Positions 46,527 through 54,272 of a stretch of DNA of 64,000 bases are shown piece by piece (position 1 is the stretch's first letter; each line of letters opens with the position of its first letter). The stretch comes from JAHEEL01 sp963715255. Lineage in GTDB: Bacteria; Actinomycetota; Acidimicrobiia; Spongiisociales; UBA5794. The stretch spans positions 1-64,000 of the forward strand of contig CAVQRN010000013.1 in assembly GCA_963715255.1 (NCBI GenBank), given 5' to 3'. The notes under the pieces are model-generated. The model ran no database searches and was not told the origin of the DNA. It saw nothing but the letters and a program-made list of their open reading frames with translations. A program made the translations under genes and the position numbers.

Positions 46527-47057
46527 TCAGACCGGGCGTGTGTCGTACACGAGGCGGAACGCGCCGTTGGGGTAGGCAGCGGACTCGACCAGCCGCATCG
46601 GCCCGTCGTACGCATCGGTGAAGAGCGGAATTCCGCCGCCCAGCGCCATCGGGATCACCATGATGTCCAGCGTGTCGACCGCTCCACCGCGCAAACCTTC
46701 GGTGACCACTCTCCCTCCGCCGAACACCCACAACCGTTTCGGTGTCGCCGCTGAGAATGAGCGGATCGCATCCGGTGTGGGCATCGCCGCGAAGCGAATG
46801 TCGGCGCCATCGGGAACCGGGAGGTCGGTGCGAGTGGTGAGCACCATCGTCGGTCGATCACCCCACATCCACCCCCACTCGACCGCCTGTTCATAGGTGG
46901 TGCTCCCCATGATGAGTGCACCGATGCCCTCGGCGAAGGAATCGAAGTCGAAGCCCTCCATGGGATACTTCTCGAGGTAATCAACGGAACCGTCCGCTCT
47001 GGCTACGTATCCATCAAGGGTCACGGCGAGGCTGGCAACGACATCGGAATCGCTCAT
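46527..47057 (-). CDS. Dihydrofolate reductase-like protein (RibD C-terminal family)
   Basis: 176 residues. 'VVASLAVTLDGYVARADGSV' (SLDGYxA-type start), 'LIMGSTTYEQAVEW', 'RLWVFGGGRVVTEGLRGGAV' with 'DTLDIMVIPMALGGGIPLF' after it, are the NADPH-binding and core motifs of the YyaP/RibD_C group. Most members have unknown substrates; it is not the folate-cycle DHFR. It stands alone, convergent with the zinc-ribbon gene. Confidence 0.75.
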   Translation of the reverse strand: MSDSDVVASLAVTLDGYVARADGSVDYLEKYPMEGFDFDSFAEGIGALIMGSTTYEQAVEWGWMWGDRPTMVLTTRTDLPVPDGADIRFAAMPTPDAIRSFSAATPKRLWVFGGGRVVTEGLRGGAVDTLDIMVIPMALGGGIPLFTDAYDGPMRLVESAAYPNGAFRLVYDTRPV

Positions 47058-47154
47058 CCGTTCACCCTACGCCAATCGAACGTGGTCGCGAACCGACCTC
47101 CACCGACGACACCCGGGTATCCGTCTGCGAAACGGCAACCCCACCGCCCGATCC

Positions 47155-48483
47155 TCAGCCTGTGGCGAGTTCGATTCCGGTCTCGACCGCTTCGAGGTTG
47201 ATCTCGGCGAACGAACCGGCACCTGCCGTCTCGCGAAGTGCGTCAAGCGGGTACGGCTTCGTGATAGTGAGAGCAGCGGACAGGTAGACGAGACCCATCG
47301 AAGTCTTCGGGATGCGGTTAGGGGCGGACTTCGGATCGATCACGACGACCCGCGCCTGCGTTTCGAGATCCCGGTGGTCGGGAATCGTCAGCACCAGATC
47401 CTCCGCGGTCATCGCAGCGAGATACGGGCCCGCCTTCTTGTATCCGTCGGACGAGATGATCGCCAGGACATCGGGGCTCGTCACCGCAGTCAGCGGCATC
47501 TCCGCCGGAGCCAACCAAAGCTCGGTCACTGAGTGACCCGACTTCACCGTCACCGGGTAGTCGTCGCGCTGTGCCGCCCAGAGACCGGAACGAATCCCAC
47601 CCAGCGCCACCAGGCGCACCGCCGACCGGACCTTCCCGCCCGCAGAGCCGGCAACGACGATTGACATCGGACGGTCGAGGGTGTGGGCGTAGCCCACCGG
47701 CACAGGACGGGCACCGGCGACCGGCGTCCCGACGATGGCCGCGTGGGCTGCGCGATACCCGACCGAGTACTCGACGGTCTCGCGGTCGTAGAGAAGGCCG
47801 GGCTCCATCCCCCAGGATCTCATCGAATCCTCCATGCCGGCCCGGGTGAACTTGTTCGCCCGTACGTAGTAGGCGGTGCAGAGGTCCCAGACGTCGAGCA
47901 ACGCAAAGCCGGGCTTCCTCATCGCCGCTGTGAATCGATCGGCGAGATCGCGGTCGAACGACGTTCCGCGGTAGACGTATGCCGCACCGTTCACGCCGAC
48001 CGTGGCGCAGATGTCGAGTGGGTGTTCGAGGTTGCCCAGCGGCGTTGTCGAGGTGATACCGCCCTCTGGTGTCGTCGTCGAATGCTGACCGCCGGTCATC
48101 CCGAAATTCAGGTTGTTCATCACGATCACGGTGATCCCGATATTCCTTCGAGCCGCCGAGATGAGATGCGTTCCTCCGATCCCGGTGCCGCCGTCACCCA
48201 TGATCACGACGACCTCGAGGTCGGGATTGGCGAGCTTGATGCCGGTCGCGTACGTGGTAGAACGGCCGTGGAGGCCATGGAACGCGGACGTGACGAAGTA
48301 CTGGTCGGAGAGCCCTGAACACCCGATGTCGGAAACGATCACGACCTTCGTTGGATCGAGGTCGAGTTTGATCATCGCTTCGTTGAGCCGGTCCAGGATC
48401 GGTCCGTGCCCGCAACCGGGGCAGAACGGGTACGGGTCGTCGGTGCGGAACGTCGACATCGGGGTGATCGTGATGGCGCTCAT
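47155..48483 (-). CDS. 2-oxoacid:ferredoxin oxidoreductase, beta subunit fused to gamma domain
   Basis: 442 residues from ATG 48483. Residues 1-270 are the TPP-binding beta subunit: 'YPFCPGCGHGPILDRLNEAM' and 'VIVSDIGCSGLSDQYF' (cluster cysteines), 'VVVIMGDGGTGIGGTHLISA' (Mg-TPP loop), 'VIVMNNLNFGMTGGQHSTTT'. Residues about 270-440 ('RPMSIVVAGSAGGKVRSAVR', 'VKSGHSVTELWLAPAEM', 'RIPKTSMGLVYLSAAL') look like the gamma (POR_N/KorC) domain, normally a separate subunit or fused to alpha. With the alpha gene it oxidatively decarboxylates a 2-oxoacid to acyl-CoA and reduced ferredoxin. ATGA overlap with alpha. Confidence 0.8.
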   Translation of the reverse strand: MSAITITPMSTFRTDDPYPFCPGCGHGPILDRLNEAMIKLDLDPTKVVIVSDIGCSGLSDQYFVTSAFHGLHGRSTTYATGIKLANPDLEVVVIMGDGGTGIGGTHLISAARRNIGITVIVMNNLNFGMTGGQHSTTTPEGGITSTTPLGNLEHPLDICATVGVNGAAYVYRGTSFDRDLADRFTAAMRKPGFALLDVWDLCTAYYVRANKFTRAGMEDSMRSWGMEPGLLYDRETVEYSVGYRAAHAAIVGTPVAGARPVPVGYAHTLDRPMSIVVAGSAGGKVRSAVRLVALGGIRSGLWAAQRDDYPVTVKSGHSVTELWLAPAEMPLTAVTSPDVLAIISSDGYKKAGPYLAAMTAEDLVLTIPDHRDLETQARVVVIDPKSAPNRIPKTSMGLVYLSAALTITKPYPLDALRETAGAGSFAEINLEAVETGIELATG

Positions 48484-49607
48484 CGCAACGCCTCCATGAT
48501 CTCGTCGATCGTGATGAGTCCGCCGTCGATGCGATTCACCCCGACGACCTCTCGACCCGCGGCGATCCGCTCAACCTCCCTGCGGTAGAGACCCATGTTC
48601 AATTCAGGCACAACGATCCGCTCGACACCCTCAAAGGCGGTGGCGAGGGCATTCTCCGGGATTGGCCAGAGGCTCTGCACGACCACGTTTGACACCGAGA
48701 CTCCTTCGGCCCGTAGGCGCTCGACCGCGGCCCGGGCCGCGCCGGCCGTGACCCCGTAGGAGACCACGATCGTTTCTGCACCGGAGACGAGGTCGACATC
48801 GGCCATCTCGATCTCGTCGCGGTGGGCCTCGATCTTCGCGACGAGGTGCTCGTTCAACGCGGCGACCTTCGCAGGGTTCTTCGTGATGTAGGCACCTTCG
48901 TCGTGGGTGGATCCGGTGAACCGGAAGGCACTTCCCTCCCCGTAGCGTCGCATCGGTTCCACCGCGTCGGCCGGTTCCCACGAATACGGCAGACCATGGT
49001 GCTTCTCCATGCGCTCCGCTCCGCGAGTGGATGGATACTCATCTACATCGACTGCCGAGAGCGTCATCGCCAACTCCTTGTCGGTAAGGAGGAACACCGG
49101 GCAGCGGAATCGCTCGGCAAGTTCGAACGCCTTCACGGTGAGTGAATACGATTCCGGCACGCTGGACGGGGCGAGCACGATGACGGGGTAACCGCCGGCT
49201 GTCCCCCACCGAACGAACTGAACGTCGCCCTGTGCGGCGGTCGTTGCCCCACCGGTCGCAGGACCAAGACGCTGGACGTCGACGATGACGATCGGAACTT
49301 CGCCCATGATCGCGAGGCCGATGCTCTCCGAGTACAGACTGATCCCCGGACCGGAGGTGGCGGTCATCGCCTTTGCTCCCGACATCGCCGCCCCGAGGCA
49401 CATCCCCATCGAAGCGATCTCGTCCTCGCCCTGCATCGCCACCCCGCCGACCTTCGGCAGTTCGCGCATCATCGCCATCAGAATGCCCGATGCGGGCGTA
49501 ATGGGGTATCCGGCGAAGAATGTGCACCCTGCGTCGAGCGCTCCACGAACAATGGCGGTCGCACCGTCGACGTACTCGCGTCTGGGCGCTTCGGTGTTCG
49601 TCTTCAT
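48480..49607 (-). CDS. 2-oxoacid:ferredoxin oxidoreductase, alpha subunit
   Basis: 375 residues. 'YVDGATAIVRGALDAGCTFF', 'GYPITPASGILMAMMRELPK', 'MQGEDEIASMGMCLGAAMSG', 'AMTATSGPGISLYSESIGLA', 'VDVQRLGPATGGATTAAQGD' are the KorA/PorA signatures. The alpha subunit here has no gamma domain at its N-terminus. The substrate (2-oxoglutarate, pyruvate or branched-chain oxoacid) cannot be fixed from motifs; the PATGGATTAAQGD form is frequent in KorA. A long imperfect inverted repeat lies upstream. Confidence 0.85.
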   Translation of the reverse strand: MKTNTEAPRREYVDGATAIVRGALDAGCTFFAGYPITPASGILMAMMRELPKVGGVAMQGEDEIASMGMCLGAAMSGAKAMTATSGPGISLYSESIGLAIMGEVPIVIVDVQRLGPATGGATTAAQGDVQFVRWGTAGGYPVIVLAPSSVPESYSLTVKAFELAERFRCPVFLLTDKELAMTLSAVDVDEYPSTRGAERMEKHHGLPYSWEPADAVEPMRRYGEGSAFRFTGSTHDEGAYITKNPAKVAALNEHLVAKIEAHRDEIEMADVDLVSGAETIVVSYGVTAGAARAAVERLRAEGVSVSNVVVQSLWPIPENALATAFEGVERIVVPELNMGLYRREVERIAAGREVVGVNRIDGGLITIDEIMEALR

Positions 49608-49648
49608 GTTGTCAGGCTAGATACGGCGCGGACCATCGGGGACGAATC

Positions 49649-49699
49649 CGTCGCATGTGCCTACGTGTCTTTCGGAGCGACACGCAGGCACGTGCGACG
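49649..49699. terminator. Long imperfect inverted repeat between acs and the oxidoreductase genes
   Basis: 21 bp (49649-49669) pair with 49679-49699 with two mismatches and a 9-nt loop. It is 16 bp past the acs stop on the minus strand and 42 bp before the alpha-subunit start, so it may terminate acs or be a leader structure of the following operon. Confidence 0.5.
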
Positions 49700-49714
49700 A
49701 GGGAAGCCTCGTGG

Positions 49715-51660
49715 TCAGTCCTGAGAGTTCGCTTCCGACTCGGCTGTGATCTCGGCCACGATGTCGGCGTTGGCCAGTGTCGTCACATCACCGAGTTGGC
49801 GCTGTTCCGAGATGTCCTTCAGCAGCCGTCGCATGATCTTGCCGGACCGGGTCTTCGGCAGATCGGCGGTGAATACGATGCTCTTCGGCTTCGCGATCGG
49901 GCCGATCGACTCGGCGACGTGATTGCGCAGCTCCTGGAGCAGCGCTTCGTCACCGACGATGCCGCCCCGCAGCGTCACGAACGCAGCGATCGCCTGACCG
50001 GTGACCGGGTCCGCGCGGCCGACGACCGCAGCCTCAGCGACCGACGGATGTGATACGAGCGCCGACTCGACCTCGGTCGTCGAGATGTTGTGTCCCGCGA
50101 TGAGCATGATGTCATCGACCCGGCCGAGCAGCCAGAAGTAGCCATCACCGTCGCGCTTGACGCCGTCGCCAGGGAAGTACTTCCCGTCGAACCGCGACCA
50201 GTACGTATCGACGTACCGCTGGTCGTCTCCGTAGATCGTGCGGAGCATCGCGGGCCACGGCTCCGTGATCGCAAGGAATCCACCGCCCGGGATGCCTATC
50301 TCGTTGCCATCCTCGTCGACGACCGTCGCCGCGATGCCGGGGAACGGACGGGTTGCCGAGCCGGGTTTGGTGGCCACGGCGCCGGGGAGCGGCGTGATCA
50401 TGATCGCTCCGGTCTCGGTCTGCCACCACGTGTCGACGATCGGGCAGTTCTCGTTCCCGATGTGCTCGTTGTACCACATCCACGCTTCGGGGTTGATCGG
50501 CTCGCCGACCGTACCCAGCAGCCGGAGCGACGACAGATCGTGCATCGCCGGATACTGATCTCCCCACTTCATGAAGGCACGAATGGCCGTCGGAGCGGTG
50601 TAGAAGATGGTGACCTTGTAGTCCTCGACGATCTGCCAGAGTCGATCAAGTCCTGGCGAATCGGGGAACCCTCGTACATGACGCCGGTGACGCCGTTGGC
50701 CAGCGGACCGTACACGATGTAGGAGTGGCCGGTGACCCATCCGATGTCTGCGGTGCACCAGAAGACGTCATCGTCTTTGATGTCGAACACGAGATCGTGG
50801 GTGGTCGTCACGCCGGCCAGGTAACCGCCTTGTGTGTGGACGATGCCCTTGGGCTTTCCTGTGGTTCCGGAGGTGTAGAGGATGTAGAGGATGTCCTCGG
50901 CGTCCATGACCTCGGGCTCGCAATCGGTGGACTGACCTTTCATGAGGTCGTTCCACCAGATGTCGCGGCCTTCGGTCATGCTGACCTTGTTCTTGGTCCG
51001 CTCAACGACGACAACATGTTCGATGGTCGGGGACGCGGCGACGGAGACGTCGGCGTGATCCTTGAGCGGGAAGATCGTGCCCTTCCTCCACGAGCCGTCC
51101 TGCGTTACAAGTACTTTCGCCTTGCCGTCCTGGATGCGGTCGGCAAGCGAGTCGGACGAGAATCCCCCAAAGACGACGGAGTGGACGGCGCCGATCCTCG
51201 CACAAGCGAGCAGCGTGATCGGCAACTCAGGGACCATGCCCATATAGACCGCAACTCGGTCGCCCTTCTCGACACCGAGCGACTTCAGGCCATTGGCGAG
51301 CTTCGTGACTTCCTCGTAGAGATCGGAGTAGGTGAGGTCGCGGGTGTCCCCCGGTTCACCGACCCAGTGATACGCGACTTTGTCGCCGATGGTGTCGAGG
51401 TGACGATCGAGGCAGTTGTAGGAGAGGTTGAGCTTCCCGTCCTCGAACCACTTGAAGAACGGGGCGTTCTCGGTATTGAGGCCGATCGTCGGTTCCTGGT
51501 ACCAGGTGATGCGCTCGAGGGCCTGCTTCATCCACCACGCTTCCGCATCGGCAGACTCTTCGTAGATCTCGGGTCCGACGTTCGCTGCAGCAACGAAAGC
51601 TTCGGACGGCGGGAAGAGCCGATCTTCAGACATTAGGTTCTCAAGGGTGACGTCGGCCAC
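49715..51660 (-). pseudogene. acs: Acetyl-CoA synthetase, one frameshift
   Basis: Start at 51660 (MADVTLENLMSEDRLFPPSE). N-part: 'WFEDGKLNLSYNCLDRHLDT', 'VYMGMVPELPITLLACARIG', P-loop-like 'YTSGTTGKPKGIVHTQGGYL', 'WCTADIGWVTGHSYIVYGPL'. At 50667-50668 an AA (expected AAA) shifts the frame; resuming gives 'FPDSPGLDRLWQIVEDYKVT', 'DTWWQTETGAIMITPLPGAV' and 'DLPKTRSGKIMRRLLKDISE' (the regulated Lys). Together about 647 residues, the standard Acs length. It activates acetate to acetyl-CoA; next to the ferredoxin oxidoreductase it would feed oxoacid synthesis or the TCA cycle. Confidence 0.88.
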
Positions 51661-51840
51661 GGCTTACCTCCGGATCGCGAATGGATACCCGCAGGCTATG
51701 CGGAAGAGCCGCCTATCGGGAGGGCCGGATGACCCTGAAGATGGGGCCGGAGGACCCTGCTCGGCCTGTTCACAAGGCGTCCGGGTCGATATACTCCAAT
51801 ACTCACTGCCTATCCGAGGTCGTTATGCTTTCGGGGCCCT

Positions 51841-51913
51841 GCCCCCATCGTCCAGCGGCCTAGGACTCCGCCCTTTCAAGGCGGCAACGGGGATTCGAAT
51901 TCCCCTGGGGGCA
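51841..51913 (+). tRNA. tRNA-Glu (anticodon TTC)
   Basis: Acceptor GCCCCCA pairs with TGGGGGC; anticodon stem CCGCC, loop CTTTCAA (TTC), GGCGG; T arm GGGGATTCGAATTCCCC. Discriminator A, no encoded CCA (CGA follows). Confidence 0.95.
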
Positions 51914-51918
51914 CGATC

Positions 51919-51996
51919 GGGGGCGTGGTGAAGTCTGGAGTTCACGCCGGCCTGTCAAGCCGGAGGTCGCGGGTTCAAATCCCGTCGCTCCCGCCA
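51919..51996 (+). tRNA. tRNA-Asp (anticodon GTC)
   Basis: Acceptor GGGGGCG pairs with CGCTCCC (one G-U); anticodon stem CCGGC, loop CTGTCAA (GTC), GCCGG; T arm CGGGTTCAAATCCCG. Discriminator G followed by an encoded CCA (51994-51996). Five bp after tRNA-Glu. Confidence 0.95.
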
Positions 51997-52039
51997 GACG
52001 CTGCCGCCCGGGTTTCGGCCCGGGCGTTGGTGTCTGCCC

Positions 52040-52115
52040 GGTCAGGTAGCTCAGCTGGTAGAGCGCTGGTCTGAAAAACCAGAGGTCGGCAGTTCGACCC
52101 TGCCCCTGACCACCA
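52040..52115 (+). tRNA. tRNA-Phe (anticodon GAA)
   Basis: Acceptor GGTCAGG pairs with CCTGACC; anticodon stem CTGGT, loop CTGAAAA (GAA), ACCAG; encoded CCA at 52113-52115. Third gene of a Glu-Asp-Phe cluster. A small GC-rich hairpin (GCCGCCCGGG-type, 52004-52025) precedes it. Confidence 0.95.
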
Positions 52116-52195
52116 CCTGGAACCCCTGTCTAGGTGTGCTCACCCCCGCCATCGTTCTCACGACACAAACGTGGAGAGCTCGCCGCCGTATGCGC

Positions 52196-52310
52196 CCATG
52201 ACGGCACCTATGGGCAGCCGTTCACCGCCCGACCGGGCGTGCAATACCGACCCCCATCATCCCTCCCAGCCGGTTATGGGCGGGGAGAGGATGTGTCCTT
52301 GGCCTCTGAT
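52196..52310 (+). ncRNA. Candidate structured RNA element, copy E1
   Basis: About 100 nt shared with 54119-54215 (copy E2). Conserved blocks: CGGCAC, ATGGGC, CACCGCCCGACC, GGGCGT, CATCAT, CCAGCC, GGGCGGGG. Two hairpins are supported: CGCCC/GGGCG around 52224-52239 and CTCCC-A-GCC/GGC-G-GGGAG around 52263-52287. In the second, the U-A pair of E1 is a C-G pair in E2, a compensatory change. E1 lies between tRNA-Phe and the DszB-like gene, about 80 bp before the latter's start, where a cis-acting leader would sit. Confidence 0.5.
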
Positions 52311-52387
52311 TCCTTGATGGTCTGGGACCTATGGTCAGCAACGGATAGGCAAGGTTTCGATGTCGAAAGCAAGGGAGTGCGGTGATC

Positions 52388-53554
52388 ATGGCTGAGGTTG
52401 AGCGAGTTTCTACGACGGTGCCGTTGGACTGGTCAGAGGTGTGGTTCACAAACTGTCCGATGGTGTCGGCGAACAATGTTGATCAGGAGTTGGGCTGGTG
52501 TCGTGAGGAGTTCAAGAAGATCGGCGTGGAGTACGCCTATTTCCGTCACGCTCCTGAGAACAACTGGTATCCGCACTACATCCACAACCTCGACAACCTG
52601 ATCCGGTTCGGTGGCCTGTATCCGCCGATCCATGTCAACGCAGATCTGCGTCGTACCCGGCTGCTCGGTGCCACGTGGGTTCACGAGGGCGGCTGCATGG
52701 CGGTGCGTGCCGGTGATCCGTTGATGAAGATGACGGATCTGAAGGGCAAGAAGGTCGGCATCTCGAAGAGCCTGAACACCATCAAGAATGACTGGTGGCG
52801 CATCCAGGAACACATGGGCATCCTGAACATGCTCGCACTCAATGACATGACCCTCGATGACATCGAGTTGGTCGAGTTCCCCTATCCAGATGACTGGTAC
52901 GACAAGCCCGAGATGCTCGTCAACCAGATGAACAACCCGTCGGAGTTGTGGATGCGTCGTGATCACAAACACGACCTGGCGTTCCGGCCACTGGAGAATG
53001 CTCTGCTCGGCGGCGAGGTCGATGCGATCTACACGCAGAGCAAGGCCTTTCAGCATCTCCAGGAGGCGACGGGCAAGATCAAGATGATCGAAGACCTGTC
53101 AAAGCGGTCGGACTGGACGATCCAGGTCGCCAATACGCCCGCTGTCATCACCTGCTCTGATGTGATGGCCGACGAGCATCCCGAACTGGTGATCGCCTAC
53201 ATGAAGGCGATGATCAAAGTCGGCTTGTGGTCGAACGAGCACAAGCGAGCCGCTGGGGCCATCCTCAATCGGCAGACGTTCTACCTGGACGCAGAGGACA
53301 CCTATCAGGGCATCAAACAGGTTGACATGGTGCCGAGTCTCGATGCACGGAACATGGCCACCATCAAGATCGGGAAGAACTTCATGTTCGAGCACGGGTA
53401 CATCAAGAACGACTTCGACGTCGATGAGTGGGCAGCACCCGAATTCCTCGAACAAGCAGCAAAGGAAGTACTCGCCGAGGAATGGGAGAGAAGAAGTTGG
53501 ACCAAGCTCCCCGAGGGAAGTTCGCTCGAAATCAGCGACACCCGACTCGGCTAG
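52388..53554 (+). CDS. DszB-like sulfinate desulfinase / NMT1-type fold protein
   Basis: 388 residues from ATG 52388 (GTG 52382 is 6 bp earlier and closer to an AAGGGAG ribosome site). It has the periplasmic-binding-protein fold of NMT1/SsuA proteins but no signal peptide or lipobox, so it is cytoplasmic. The DszB (2'-hydroxybiphenyl-2-sulfinate desulfinase) active-site pattern is visible: Cys23 in 'WFTNCPMVSANN', His63 in 'WYPHYIHNLDN', Arg73 and Gly76 in 'LIRFGGLYPP'; then 'RRTRLLGATWVHEGG', 'DLKGKKVGISKSLNTIKNDW' and 'DEWAAPEFLEQAAKEV', also matching DszB. A C-S bond-cleaving desulfinase releasing sulfite is therefore inferred. A rhodanese gene follows 16 bp later. Confidence 0.65.
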   Translation: MAEVERVSTTVPLDWSEVWFTNCPMVSANNVDQELGWCREEFKKIGVEYAYFRHAPENNWYPHYIHNLDNLIRFGGLYPPIHVNADLRRTRLLGATWVHEGGCMAVRAGDPLMKMTDLKGKKVGISKSLNTIKNDWWRIQEHMGILNMLALNDMTLDDIELVEFPYPDDWYDKPEMLVNQMNNPSELWMRRDHKHDLAFRPLENALLGGEVDAIYTQSKAFQHLQEATGKIKMIEDLSKRSDWTIQVANTPAVITCSDVMADEHPELVIAYMKAMIKVGLWSNEHKRAAGAILNRQTFYLDAEDTYQGIKQVDMVPSLDARNMATIKIGKNFMFEHGYIKNDFDVDEWAAPEFLEQAAKEVLAEEWERRSWTKLPEGSSLEISDTRLG

Positions 53555-53570
53555 AAGAGGAAGGCGAATT

Positions 53571-54096
53571 ATGGATGCAACAGGGTCGGAATACGCCGTC
53601 CCGGAAGGCTGTCGCACGAAACTTGATCTCTACGTGACACCCGCCGAGGCCTACGAGCGATGGGCAGCCGACCGCGACCATGTCAAGGTCCTGGACGTGC
53701 GCACCCCTGAGGAGTACGCCTTCGTTGGCCATCCGGAGATGGCGATGAACATTCCGTTCGTCATGCACACCTACGAGTGGGAACCGGAGCAGCGGACGCG
53801 TCGCGATCGAGGGGAACCCACGCTTCATCCCCGAGGTGACGAGGTGGGCAGACCCAGGTGACACGATCCTGGTCATGTGCCGCTCCGGCGGGCGGGCCGC
53901 CCTCGCGGTCGACGTCCTCGCAGATGCCGGATACGGGAACGTCTACAACATCCTGGAAGGCATGGAGGGCGAACGGGTCAACGATCCGAGAAGCGTATTC
54001 CACCGCAAGCGGATGGTGAACGGCTGGAAGAACGCCGGATTGCCATGGACGTATGACCTCGAACCAGCACAAATGAGGTTCCCGGAACGACCCTAG
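53571..54096 (+). pseudogene. Rhodanese-domain sulfurtransferase, one frameshift
   Basis: ATG 53571. 'LDLYVTPAEAYERWAADRDH', 'VKVLDVRTPEEYAFVGHPEM' (the DxRTPxE rhodanese start). A shift near 53800 leads to 'GNPRFIPEVTRWADPGDTIL' and the active-site loop 'VMCRSGGRAALAVDVLADAG' (catalytic Cys in CRSGGRA), then 'YNILEGMEGERVND'. Reassembled length about 174 residues, single domain, cytoplasmic. In the same transcript as the DszB-like gene, it could handle sulfane sulfur or convert released sulfite to thiosulfate; that link is inference. Confidence 0.75.
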
Positions 54097-54118
54097 CTCG
54101 ACGACGAGCACCCCCCCT

Positions 54119-54215
54119 TATCGGCACACATGGGCGCGGCCAGCACCGCCCGACCGGGGCGTCCAACACCCACCACATCATGCCCCCCAGCCCGATAGGG
54201 GCGGGGGTAGGACGC
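54119..54215 (+). ncRNA. Candidate structured RNA element, copy E2
   Basis: Second copy of E1. Hairpins: CGCCC(GACCG)GGGCG at about 54148-54162, and CCCCC-A-GCCC(GATA)GGGC-G-GGGG at about 54183-54206, with an A/G mismatch kept at the same place as in E1. It follows the rhodanese stop by 20-odd bp and precedes the DUF2975 gene, so both copies bracket the desulfinase-rhodanese pair. It may be a terminator-like or riboswitch-like element, or simply a repeat flanking an inserted cassette. Confidence 0.5.
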
Positions 54216-54220
54216 TTCAC

Positions 54221-54259
54221 TTGACTGTTTATCGATATAGTATTATCGTTTATCGATAT
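54221..54259 (+). promoter_or_regulatory. Promoter with tandem TATCGATA operators
   Basis: The 12-mer GTTTATCGATAT occurs at 54227-54238 and again at 54248-54259, exactly 21 bp (two helical turns) apart, each containing the palindrome TATCGATA. TTGACT (54221-54226) and TATCGT (54244-54249), spaced 17 bp, could be -35 and -10. The sites would cover the promoter and be bound by the HTH protein of the downstream pair. Confidence 0.55.
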
Positions 54260-54272
54260 GGAGGTGGAAGTC

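Noticed and set aside
52134..52385. Plus-strand frame of 83 codons over element E1
   Set aside because: No Shine-Dalgarno, no protein-like features, and the sequence is conserved in E2 with changes that preserve RNA stems but not the frame.
52188..54222. Phage or transposon origin for the E1-E2 segment
   Set aside because: No integrase, transposase, terminal inverted repeat or target-site duplication was seen, so only a repeat-flanked cassette is reported as a hypothesis.
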